64,000 bases of DNA from an uncultured Eubacteriales bacterium (GTDB lineage Bacteria; Bacillota; Clostridia; Oscillospirales; Acutalibacteraceae): contig CAKSHH010000007.1 of assembly GCA_934456435.1 (NCBI GenBank), forward strand, positions 1-64,000, written 5' to 3'. Position numbers and translations under genes: made by a program. Under the pieces are notes generated by a model, which ran no database searches, had not been told where the DNA came from, and saw only the letters and a program-made list of their open reading frames with translations. Shown piece by piece: positions 24,852 to 32,314 of the stretch; position 1 is the first letter of the stretch, and every line of letters begins with the position of its first letter.

Positions 24852-25863
24852 TATATCCACCTCCGAGCTTACGCTTGCAGAAGCCGCATATTTTGTTCTT
24901 CAGAAAAGCGTTGCCCATTCTCTTTGCCTTGTAGTATATGTAGGCGTATATACTTCTCTTGAGCACGGAAACGCTGAGCTTGCCGTAGAAGAAACCGTCA
25001 ACAATGTCGTTTTCTCTTATCGGTGCTCTGACCTCGCGGTACCATACGCCTGTTCCGAGACGTTTGAAATCTTCGGGAGAAATGTCGGACTTCAGAAGCT
25101 CAGGATCCCAGCCGTAAGCCGCCTTAAACCACGCACACACGGCGTAATCGCCCATAAAGGGAAGCAGTACGTTTTTCAAAAGCTCAAAGGTCTGCCTGTG
25201 CTCGCAGGAGGAAAACACGCTCATAACGTTGCGGATAAATAGCAATGTAACCTTGTCCCCCGCGGTCTGAGAGAACAGCCAGGCGTAGTTTTCGAGATTC
25301 TCTATGTCGTCCGCGTCGGCGGTCGCTTCGGGCACGTTTTCAATATAAAACAGCGTCTCGTGAACCGTATCTATTTCGTCATACCGCGCATAGTCGGCAA
25401 TCAGATTCATAATCGAAAAGGAAGAATCGCTTACCGGCAAAATTCCGTTGCTTTTCAGCACATCAGCTTTCATCATACAGCAAAAATACAACCCGTCACG
25501 GCCGATTTCATCGAGACAAAAGTCTTCGGAAAGCAGTCCGCCGTTTTTCGACGAGCCGTTGAAGACACAGGCTCCCCTCTCGGTCAAAGATGACAACGCG
25601 TCCGCCGAGTATGTAACCCCAACATCGGAGAAAAGAATATACCTGCCCTCTGCCGCGGTGATCGCGTTTTTCAGCGCGTCGGCAGAGCGGACGATTTTAA
25701 CCCTTGAAAGCTCCTCTTCGCCGAGACGGGAAAGATTTTCCGTATCTACCTCGGAGCATATAATGACTTCCGCGTTTGCCTGCGGCGACAAAACGCCGCT
25801 CAGAAAAGCCGCCAGCTTTTTTTCATCTGACACGCGCGGAAGAATTACACTTATATCATACAT
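24844..25863 (-). CDS. Degenerate GT2-like protein
   Basis: A 339-aa protein with a GT2-type start (YDISVILPR) and a conserved position FSDVG where the DxD metal motif of GT2 enzymes would be, but the second acidic residue is missing. A region with many helices follows. It may be an inactive or divergent transferase acting with the downstream GT2 enzyme. Start 25863 is preceded by AGAGGTG. First gene of the pair; no clear promoter seen. Confidence 0.6.
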   Translation of the reverse strand: MYDISVILPRVSDEKKLAAFLSGVLSPQANAEVIICSEVDTENLSRLGEEELSRVKIVRSADALKNAITAAEGRYILFSDVGVTYSADALSSLTERGACVFNGSSKNGGLLSEDFCLDEIGRDGLYFCCMMKADVLKSNGILPVSDSSFSIMNLIADYARYDEIDTVHETLFYIENVPEATADADDIENLENYAWLFSQTAGDKVTLLFIRNVMSVFSSCEHRQTFELLKNVLLPFMGDYAVCAWFKAAYGWDPELLKSDISPEDFKRLGTGVWYREVRAPIRENDIVDGFFYGKLSVSVLKRSIYAYIYYKAKRMGNAFLKNKICGFCKRKLGGGYNV

Positions 25864-25944
25864 TAAAAACACCTCTTGCTTGTGAATAATAATATATTAA
25901 CATAGATAGCGGTAAAAATCCACAGAATATAATTTAAAATTTAC

Positions 25945-25973
25945 TTGACATTGTAAATTTCTTATGGTAATAT
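25945..25973 (+). promoter_or_regulatory. Promoter of tRNA-Thr
   Basis: TTGACA, 17-nt spacer, TAATAT, ending 17 nt before the tRNA. Confidence 0.85.
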
Positions 25974-25990
25974 ATTTGACGTTGTGACGT

Positions 25991-26066
25991 GCTGCTATGG
26001 CTCAGGTGGTAGAGCACATCCTTGGTAAGGATGAGGTCACCGGTTCGAGTCCGGTTAGCAGCTCCA
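25991..26066 (+). tRNA. tRNA-Thr (GGT)
   Basis: A 76-nt cloverleaf. The acceptor GCTGCTA pairs with TAGCAGC, the anticodon stem CATCC/GGATG encloses TTGGTAA (anticodon GGT), the T loop is GTTCGAGTC, and CCA is encoded. Confidence 0.96.
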
Positions 26067-26092
26067 AAAGGCAGGTTTTTACCTGTCTTTTT
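26067..26092 (+). terminator. Terminator of tRNA-Thr
   Basis: GGCAGG/CCTGTC stem followed by T5. Confidence 0.75.
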
Positions 26093-26111
26093 GCTTTGTA
26101 TTAAATTCACA

Positions 26112-26174
26112 TTAAAATTAAAAGCTATAATTCACAATCGGTTTTAAATCAACTGAAATATGAATTATAGCTTT
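26112..26174 (-). terminator. Terminator-like hairpin of the 26217 gene
   Basis: AAAGCTATAATTCA pairs with TGAATTATAGCTTT over a 26-nt loop. On the minus strand a T-rich tail follows. The stem is almost the same as at 11278-11311. Confidence 0.6.
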
Positions 26175-26216
26175 TATTGTTATTTTGATTTTCGGTCTGC
26201 GTTAAGGGGCAGAGTT

Positions 26217-26657
26217 TTATATGCAATACATTACAACATCCACAGCAAGGGTTATGAACGCAAGCACAAAAAGGGTCAGCGAAAGAAAAACGCCGTTTTG
26301 GATTTTTTTATCGACCCAAAACTTTCTGTGATCCGACAGTCCGTTTCTCACTCTCAATGCCGCCAGGAAAAATACGCCCAGCATTACGGTCAAACATATA
26401 TCGACAATAAGCAGCGCCTTTGTCCTGCCTATTTCGATAGCGTCATATACAAGAGAAAGATCGGAATTGATACCGAACAGTTCACCTATGGTTGTGAAAA
26501 CCACCAGCAAATCTATTGTGGCAACTGTAAGCAGGAGTCCGTTATTCAGTTCAATAGCTTTCAATGCCCGTCTTCGGCTCTTTTTGACCCACTTGGTCAA
26601 AAGCGGAATATATAATGCGCCGAACACAACGGGAATTATTATGAATAAGAAACCCAA
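26217..26657 (-). CDS. Small membrane protein, unknown function
   Basis: A 146-aa protein with about four hydrophobic helices separated by basic loops (KKSRRRALK, DHRKFWVDKK). Family not recognised. The start is TTG 26657, with AAGGGG upstream; no ATG is available near the N-terminus. It has its own terminator-like hairpin. Confidence 0.6.
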   Translation of the reverse strand: MGFLFIIIPVVFGALYIPLLTKWVKKSRRRALKAIELNNGLLLTVATIDLLVVFTTIGELFGINSDLSLVYDAIEIGRTKALLIVDICLTVMLGVFFLAALRVRNGLSDHRKFWVDKKIQNGVFLSLTLFVLAFITLAVDVVMYCI

Positions 26658-26720
26658 TTAAGTAATCCCCTTTGTACTATTTCCCACAAGATTATAAAGA
26701 TTTTATGACAAAAAGTCAAG

Positions 26721-28049
26721 TTATCTGAGCGAAAAGCCCTCTTTTTTTACAGGTAGAACCTCTTTATTAAGGTCTCCGCCGTTCTTTTTGTATATTTCGT
26801 ACAATTCATCAATTCTTTCGTCCGAATACGAATATCCCCATTGATTCTTTATCTTTGCAAAATCCTCGAATGTTTCGTCCGGCAGAACCTTAATATCCTC
26901 TGTTTTCAGCGGAAGCGGTATGCACACCGTTCCGTCCGATGTGATGAAATATTTTTCTGCGATTTCGATAAGCCGTCTGTTCGCCTCCAGCTTGGGATAT
27001 TCCTCGTCAAACATTATCCTTGTTATCGGGAAAACCGCTATCCTTGCGCCGAGAAATTCATAAGCCCTTTTTGAAAGTCCGCCGTGTCCGTGGTGAGCCA
27101 CCTGAACAACATCGCACCTGAGCGTTTCGCCGTAACGAGCCTCAAGCACAGCACTCGAAAGCGCCGATGCGTCGCCCGGAATGAAAACCTTGGTACCGCC
27201 GACGCTCATCATCACCGCGCAGGACGAATCGTTGTAATCGGGCACCTTGGACGGGAAATGATCCTCGTGGGTGCAGAGAACCTCAAAGCTGAGATTTCTG
27301 AGCGTAAAGCGCATACCCGAATGAAGCTTGTATTTCGGAATATCAAGTCCATCAAGCTGTCGGAAAAGCTTTAACGAAAGGAGCACCTCTTCGTCGTCCC
27401 AATCGCCGTCAACGGCGTATTTCGGATCCATCAGGTTGGAATAGAAGCCCTCTATCACAACGTCGTCGCAGTTGTATTTGAGGAAATCCATCAGCTTTGA
27501 AATATGGTCGGAATGTGCGTGGGTAATCAGCCAGCCGTTGACAACGATTTTCTCGCCCTTCGGCGTTCTGTCGCGCATAAACTTATGGATTCTGTCGTTG
27601 TCGTTAAACTGGAAATAGTGGCCGCTGTCAACAACGAAAAAGCTGTTGTCGGGGCACTGAACCAGCAGACACATACCGCAGTCAATGTAGGTGTGGTCGT
27701 TCTCAAACCCGTAAAAAACCGTGCCCGAACTGCCCGAACACTTCGCCTCGGCGTTCGGCGGAACAGGATTCTCCCCCGCCATGACGCGGAGAGACGAGTC
27801 ACAGGGCGTGTAAAGCGCCGTTATATGCAGTCCGTCACGCTCAAGCAGATCGAACACATTGCCGTTGTTTTCGTTGTGCTGAACGGTTTTGAAGCCGTTG
27901 CTTTTAAGCGTATCGAGCCATTGCTCCGCCCCGGCGAAATCCACGTCTTTGTAAAGAGCCATAAAGCAGTTTTCGCGGCAGTCATAGAGCTTTTCGGCAT
28001 TTACTTTTTCAAACGACAGCTCGCTGTCAAAAAAATCTATTGTGTTCAT
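26721..28049 (-). CDS. Metallo-beta-lactamase-fold hydrolase (ComEC C-terminal-like)
   Basis: A 442-aa protein. About 110 N-terminal residues form a separate small domain. An MBL fold follows with HAHSDH (His177, His179, Asp181, His182), a later PGDAS and an AHHGHGG motif. The last pattern is typical of the ComEC/Rec2-related MBL group, which includes nucleases and other hydrolases. No signal peptide or helices, so cytosolic. Its start codon overlaps the stop of the cohesin-like gene (TAATG), so the two are translated together. The true substrate is unknown. Confidence 0.8.
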   Translation of the reverse strand: MNTIDFFDSELSFEKVNAEKLYDCRENCFMALYKDVDFAGAEQWLDTLKSNGFKTVQHNENNGNVFDLLERDGLHITALYTPCDSSLRVMAGENPVPPNAEAKCSGSSGTVFYGFENDHTYIDCGMCLLVQCPDNSFFVVDSGHYFQFNDNDRIHKFMRDRTPKGEKIVVNGWLITHAHSDHISKLMDFLKYNCDDVVIEGFYSNLMDPKYAVDGDWDDEEVLLSLKLFRQLDGLDIPKYKLHSGMRFTLRNLSFEVLCTHEDHFPSKVPDYNDSSCAVMMSVGGTKVFIPGDASALSSAVLEARYGETLRCDVVQVAHHGHGGLSKRAYEFLGARIAVFPITRIMFDEEYPKLEANRRLIEIAEKYFITSDGTVCIPLPLKTEDIKVLPDETFEDFAKIKNQWGYSYSDERIDELYEIYKKNGGDLNKEVLPVKKEGFSLR

Positions 28050-28858
28050 TACGCGTCCTCTTTTTTAGCCTTTTTGGCGATATAAACAACTCCGGCGGCA
28101 ATCACAAGCAGCATACAAACGGCAGCCGCCGCGATAATTACGATCTTCTTTTTGTCGTTGAGCTTTGACGGAGTGCCGCTGTCGGTCTTGTCGGTTTCCG
28201 ACTTTTTGCTGACTGAGGAATCGGCGTTTTCCGTCGTGGTCTGCTCGGACTTTTCGGTTACGGATGTTGTCGTCACCGACACATCGGATTTTTCGGTCTT
28301 GGAAACGGTCGTGCCGACCTGACCGGGAGCCGCCGCTGAACCGCCGTCCGTCTTTTCGCCGAGCTGAGTGATGCTCGTACCTATCGGGTCTGCGCCGCCG
28401 CTCGCGGAAGAGACGCCGCAATTTGTTACGGTGAGCTTCACGTCGTCGGCTGTCAGCTTATCCTTGGTTGTTTTCTTCAGCGTTATGACAAGCAGATCCT
28501 TGCCGTTGACCGCCTTGAAATCCGCGGTTGTGGCGAATGTGAAAGCGATCGGATTGGAGTCCTTGTTAAAACTCGAAAGAGTTGCGTCCTCCGTGTTCAG
28601 ATCGTCAACATAGATTTTGAAATTCCTGAGTCCCGCGCCGTTTTCGCATTTTTCAACCTTTAAACGGCCTGAAAGCTTAACCTCAAAATCGAGGCAGTTA
28701 AAGGTTGAGCCGCCGTTGTAATCAACTGAAACGACAGCTTTGGTGTCGTCCTCGGAAACAAGGGTCACTCCGAACTTCGCCTTGTCGGCGGCAAGCGCCG
28801 GGATAAACATACAAAAAGCCATTACGGCTGCGATAATTACCGAAATAAATTTTTTCAT
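28049..28858 (-). CDS. Cohesin-like domain protein with C-terminal membrane anchor
   Basis: A 269-aa surface protein. Signal peptide (MKKFISV start, ALAA cleavage), then a domain of about 130 residues whose strand pattern (VSVDYNGGSTFNCLDFEV; LLVITLKKT) resembles cohesin or dockerin-binding modules. A Ser/Thr-rich linker of about 60 residues and one membrane helix (about 235-258) followed by KKAKKEDA complete it. The anchor is a membrane segment, not an LPXTG signal. Start 28858 has GGAGG at 7 nt. Resemblance to cohesin is by pattern only. Confidence 0.7.
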   Translation of the reverse strand: MKKFISVIIAAVMAFCMFIPALAADKAKFGVTLVSEDDTKAVVSVDYNGGSTFNCLDFEVKLSGRLKVEKCENGAGLRNFKIYVDDLNTEDATLSSFNKDSNPIAFTFATTADFKAVNGKDLLVITLKKTTKDKLTADDVKLTVTNCGVSSASGGADPIGTSITQLGEKTDGGSAAAPGQVGTTVSKTEKSDVSVTTTSVTEKSEQTTTENADSSVSKKSETDKTDSGTPSKLNDKKKIVIIAAAAVCMLLVIAAGVVYIAKKAKKEDA

Positions 28859-29016
28859 AACATAACCTCCGTTTGCATCAGTATACCACATTACAAAACA
28901 TTTTTCAACCGCCGCATATTTGTTTATATTGCATAATGTAACATTGATTTTTTTGTAGACTTTTCAACATTGAATTATTATAATATGTTTCAAAGTCCGT
29001 TCCAAGGAGGGTTATT

Positions 29017-29571
29017 ATGGAACAGAAAAGCAAGTTTAAATTAAATCAAATTGTTTTGGCGGCGCTCTTTGCGGCATTGACGACCGTCCTCACCTACTAT
29101 GTCAAAATTCCGACCCACAACGGATATATGCACATCGGTGATTCGATAATCTATCTCTGCGCGAGCATCCTCCCCTATCCTCTTGCGGCTTTTAGCGCAG
29201 GAATCGGTGCGGCTCTGTCCGACGCGATCGGCGGATACACAATGTACATCATTCCGACGTTTATCATCAAAGCGCTTTTGGCTTTCTGCTTCACCTCTAA
29301 GGCGAAAAAGCTTGTCTGCAAGCGAAACATTATCGGTGTTTTCATCGCCGCTCTTATCACGCTCGGCGGCTACTACGTTGCAGAGGTAATAATCCTTGCG
29401 CTCTCTTCAGGCAATTTCAGCGATTATCTTTTCAGCCTCCCGTCATGGGTCAGCGCGCTGAACACCCTGCCCGGCAACGCTATTCAGGCAGGCTCCAGCG
29501 GTGTGCTTTACATCGTGCTTTCCGTGGCTCTTGACAAGGCAAATATTAAAGACAGAATGAGGAAATTTTAA
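29017..29571 (+). CDS. ECF-type transporter substrate-binding (S) component
   Basis: A 184-aa membrane protein with about five to six helices. The first helix (LNQIVLAALFAALTTVL) has the AxxxA pattern S-components use to dock on EcfT. Size and motifs fit the ECF S family. The substrate is not evident. It sits 1 nt before a small radical SAM gene, so the imported compound may be linked to that enzyme. No ECF ATPase is adjacent, as is common for shared ECF modules. AAGGAGG precedes the start. Confidence 0.8.
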   Translation: MEQKSKFKLNQIVLAALFAALTTVLTYYVKIPTHNGYMHIGDSIIYLCASILPYPLAAFSAGIGAALSDAIGGYTMYIIPTFIIKALLAFCFTSKAKKLVCKRNIIGVFIAALITLGGYYVAEVIILALSSGNFSDYLFSLPSWVSALNTLPGNAIQAGSSGVLYIVLSVALDKANIKDRMRKF

Positions 29572-29572
29572 A

Positions 29573-30175
29573 ATGGCAGACATTGTTTACACTTACGGCG
29601 GCAGCGTCTATATGAACATAACGAACAAGTGTCCCTGCTCCTGCGTTTTTTGCATCAGGAGCAACGGCGACGGTCTCGGTTCGGCGGAATCGCTGTGGCT
29701 GAAAAAGGATCCCACCCTCGAAGAAATCGAAAGCGAGATCGACAAATTTGACTTTTCACCGTATTCGGAGGTCGTTTTCTGCGGCTACGGCGAACCGACT
29801 CAGGCGCTTGACAACCTTATCGCGAGCGCGAAGTATCTCAAGGAAAAATACGGTCTGAAAATTCGGCTCAATTCCAACGGTCTCAGCGATCTTATCAACG
29901 GAAAGGAAACCGCAAAGCTTCTCGACGGCGTTGTTGATTCTATTTCGATCAGTCTCAACGCCCCGAACGCAAAGCGCTACCAGGAGGTCAGCCGCTCACG
30001 CTTCGGCGAGGACGCCTACCCTGCGCTTCTCAAATTTGCGGCGGATTGCAAAAAATACATTCCGAAGGTCAAGTTCACGGTCGTTGACGTCATAAGCAAG
30101 GAAGAGATTGACGAGTGCCGAAAAATTGCCGACGATATGGGTATTCCGCTCAGAGTAAGAGAGTGGATAAAATAA
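29573..30175 (+). CDS. Small radical SAM protein (TatD-associated type)
   Basis: A 200-aa minimal radical SAM enzyme. The 4Fe-4S ligands are Cys20, Cys24 and Cys27 (CxxxCxxC), and GYGEPT at 71-76 is the SAM-binding strand. A short protein with this layout is known from Firmicutes as TatD-linked radical SAM; the assignment to that group is from memory and not tested. It has no SPASM extension. Co-transcribed with the ECF S-component. Confidence 0.8.
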   Translation: MADIVYTYGGSVYMNITNKCPCSCVFCIRSNGDGLGSAESLWLKKDPTLEEIESEIDKFDFSPYSEVVFCGYGEPTQALDNLIASAKYLKEKYGLKIRLNSNGLSDLINGKETAKLLDGVVDSISISLNAPNAKRYQEVSRSRFGEDAYPALLKFAADCKKYIPKVKFTVVDVISKEEIDECRKIADDMGIPLRVREWIK

Positions 30176-30221
30176 AGGTAATACCGCCAAGGTGTGCGCT
30201 TCAATTTGTGCGGTATTGCCT
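30175..30221. repeat. Family E palindrome
   Basis: AAGGTAATACCGCC... faces TGTGCGGTATTGCCT with a longer, imperfect centre. Located between the radical SAM gene and the convergent carboxypeptidase gene. Confidence 0.6.
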
Positions 30222-30230
30222 AAAAAAAGC

Positions 30231-30276
30231 AACAGCGTCATCATTGGTTTACTGCCAATGACGGCGCTGTTTTTGT
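30231..30276. terminator. Bidirectional terminator overlapping the carboxypeptidase stop
   Basis: AACAGCGTCATCATTGG pairs with CCAATGACGGCGCTGTT. T runs are present on both strands, and the loop contains the last codons of the 30241-31197 gene. Confidence 0.85.
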
Positions 30277-31197
30277 ATACAGTTCAAGGGTCTGCGAGCA
30301 GCGCTCATTGTCGTTTTTGCACCCTGCGACAATTGTTATGTAAGTCTTTCCGTCCCTTTCAAAGGCGGCGATCAGCGAATATCCTGCGCCGTCCGTCGTC
30401 CCCGTCTTGCCGCCGATAAAATCAGCACAATAATATTCGGAGGACGAATCAGTCAGCTTGATGTGATTCTTCCACGTGATGCTTCCGCCGGCAACGAAAG
30501 TCACCTTTTTCTCTTTCTCTCCCAGTATCGTCCTGATCGTTTCGTTCTTCAAAGCGTTCTCCGTCAGGATGAGCAAATCCGTCGGAGTTGAATACTGATC
30601 ATCGTTATCCCAGCCGTCCGGGTTCACGAACCGGCTGTTGACCATGCCCATTTTTTCGGCGGCGTCATTCATCAGACCGCAAAAATATTTTATCGCCTGG
30701 GCGTCGTTCATATTGTGTTTCGGGTCAGCTCTGCGCGCTGTTCCGACGGCTATCGTATAGGCGGCGTCGTTGCCCGAAACGAGGAGCAGACCTGCCAGCA
30801 AATCGCTGAGCTTCAGAATATTGTTCTTTTTTATAAGGCACAGGCTGGAGCCTTTCTCGACGTAATCCAGCTCCGAGCCGACGGTAAACTCCGCGTCGGG
30901 GCTGACATATTGCAGCGCGACATACGCCGTGAGCAGTTTGGTGAGACTCGCGGGGTATATTTTCATATTTCCCTGCTTGCTGTAAAGAAGCGAGCGATCC
31001 TCAACGCAGTAGGAAATCGCCGCCGTACACTTTGGGACGATATCCTGAGCCGCAGTCGTCTGAGACTGCGAACTGTCGGCTTCGGTCGGCGAGGCTGTCG
31101 TTATATTCTCCGCCCCCTCCGAAGTGCAGGCAGACAGCAGAAGCAAGGCCATCAACAGCGGTGCCATCAGCTTTTTTATGGATTTAAACAGTTTCAT
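30241..31197 (-). CDS. D-alanyl-D-alanine carboxypeptidase (penicillin-binding protein, lipoprotein)
   Basis: A 318-aa serine peptidase of the DacA/DacF family that trims the terminal D-Ala from peptidoglycan stem peptides. Lipobox LLSAC with Cys24, then a Ser/Thr-rich linker. Active-site motifs are intact: SLTK (Ser84, Lys87), SGN (141-143) and KTG (264-266). The usual C-terminal beta domain of DacA is lacking, so it is a short form. Start lies 1 nt after the amidase stop, so both are one operon for wall remodelling. Confidence 0.92.
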   Translation of the reverse strand: MKLFKSIKKLMAPLLMALLLLSACTSEGAENITTASPTEADSSQSQTTAAQDIVPKCTAAISYCVEDRSLLYSKQGNMKIYPASLTKLLTAYVALQYVSPDAEFTVGSELDYVEKGSSLCLIKKNNILKLSDLLAGLLLVSGNDAAYTIAVGTARRADPKHNMNDAQAIKYFCGLMNDAAEKMGMVNSRFVNPDGWDNDDQYSTPTDLLILTENALKNETIRTILGEKEKKVTFVAGGSITWKNHIKLTDSSSEYYCADFIGGKTGTTDGAGYSLIAAFERDGKTYITIVAGCKNDNERCSQTLELYTKTAPSLAVNQ

Positions 31198-31198
31198 T

Positions 31199-31879
31199 TC
31201 ATTTGTCCTTTGCTACCGAGTCGTATATTGTCCGAGCTATTATCTGAGCAGTTTCGTCAAGGCGGCTGTCGAACATTTCATTGTCCTTGGTGTTGGTGAT
31301 AAAGCCGACCTCAAGCAAAAGCGACGGCATATCCGTATCGGAATTTATGTAGTAATCGCCGTACGTGTTGTCGCGGAAGCCCTTTTTGACGCCGCGGTTC
31401 TGCTGACCCGTCACCGCACAGATATCGGCAACAAGCTTTTCCGCAAGCTCCTTTTCATCGCCCTTGGGATTTTTGGAGACCCACGCCTCGATTCCGTTCG
31501 CCTTGACGTCCTCGGCGGAATTTCGGTGTATGCTGACAAAAAGAGTGCAGCCTTTTTTGTTCGCCGACTTGCACCTGTCCTTGAGCGTCACATCGGAGTC
31601 ATCATCCCTTGTCAGATAGGTTTTCACTCCCATTTTTTCCAGCTCGTCGCGAACCTTCAGCGTCAGGTTCAGGTCGTCGTCCTTTTCACAGCGTTCGCCG
31701 CCGACAGCGCCGACATCATCGGCTCCGTGACCTGCATCAAGGCAGACGTACGGCTCGCCCGTGTAGATGTATTTTTTCCCGAACACACCGCCGCGCATGC
31801 AGACAACAGCGGCAATCACCGCAACGATCACAACAGCAATGACGATATTCCGTTGTTTCTTTTTGATTTTGAACTTCAT
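31199..31879 (-). CDS. N-acetylmuramoyl-L-alanine amidase (Amidase_3)
   Basis: A 226-aa protein with a basic N-terminus, one membrane anchor helix (about 11-28) and a zinc amidase domain. Zinc ligands and catalytic residues: His51, Glu65, His118 and Glu190 (LLEVGFI). It cuts the bond between MurNAc and L-Ala outside the cell. First gene of the amidase-carboxypeptidase operon. Confidence 0.92.
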   Translation of the reverse strand: MKFKIKKKQRNIVIAVVIVAVIAAVVCMRGGVFGKKYIYTGEPYVCLDAGHGADDVGAVGGERCEKDDDLNLTLKVRDELEKMGVKTYLTRDDDSDVTLKDRCKSANKKGCTLFVSIHRNSAEDVKANGIEAWVSKNPKGDEKELAEKLVADICAVTGQQNRGVKKGFRDNTYGDYYINSDTDMPSLLLEVGFITNTKDNEMFDSRLDETAQIIARTIYDSVAKDK

Positions 31880-31915
31880 TTTATCACCTTAATAATGATA
31901 TGGTATTTTTTGGGG

Positions 31916-32076
31916 TGAGCCTTAATGCCGCCCCTTTTGGGGAGGTGGCTTCGGCGGTTTGCGCCGAAGTCAGAGGGGTTAGATTAAGCTTCATCAGAAT
32001 TTTGAAAAACCCCTCAGTCACGGACAAGCCGTGACAGCTCCCCTGCAAGGGAGCCTATACGGTTTCTGCTAACTTT
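31916..32076. repeat. Palindrome-rich intergenic repeats
   Basis: Several short hairpins (CCGCCCCTTTTGGGG; CTTCGGCGGTTTGCGCCGAAG; GTCACGGACAAGCCGTGAC) in sequence, with GAGGGGTT and AACCCCTC facing each other. A direct repeat GAGCCTA..GGTTTCTGCT occurs at 32052 and again at 32297. No coding signal. Confidence 0.6.
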
Positions 32077-32300
32077 CCTTGCCTCCATCCGATGAGGGAG
32101 GTGGCACGGCAAAGCCGTGACGGAGGGAGAGAAAAAGCTCATCATAGTCTTTTTGTAAAAAATTTAAAATTGTCTTTTGACTACCCCTCAGCCGCTTACG
32201 CGACAGCGTCTCGCTGCGGCTCGGTCACGCTCCGGCTCTGACAGTCCGCCGTACTGTCATTCACTACCGTCGCGCCGCTTCGCTACCCTCAAGGTGAGCC
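32077..32300. repeat. Inverted copy of the MITE interior
   Basis: Reverse complement of about 432-665 at high identity, including the GCTTACGCGACAGCGTCTCG block and the GGCACGGCAAAGCCGTGAC palindrome, but without the 27-bp terminal repeats. Confidence 0.75.
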
Positions 32301-32314
32301 TAAATGGTTTCTGC

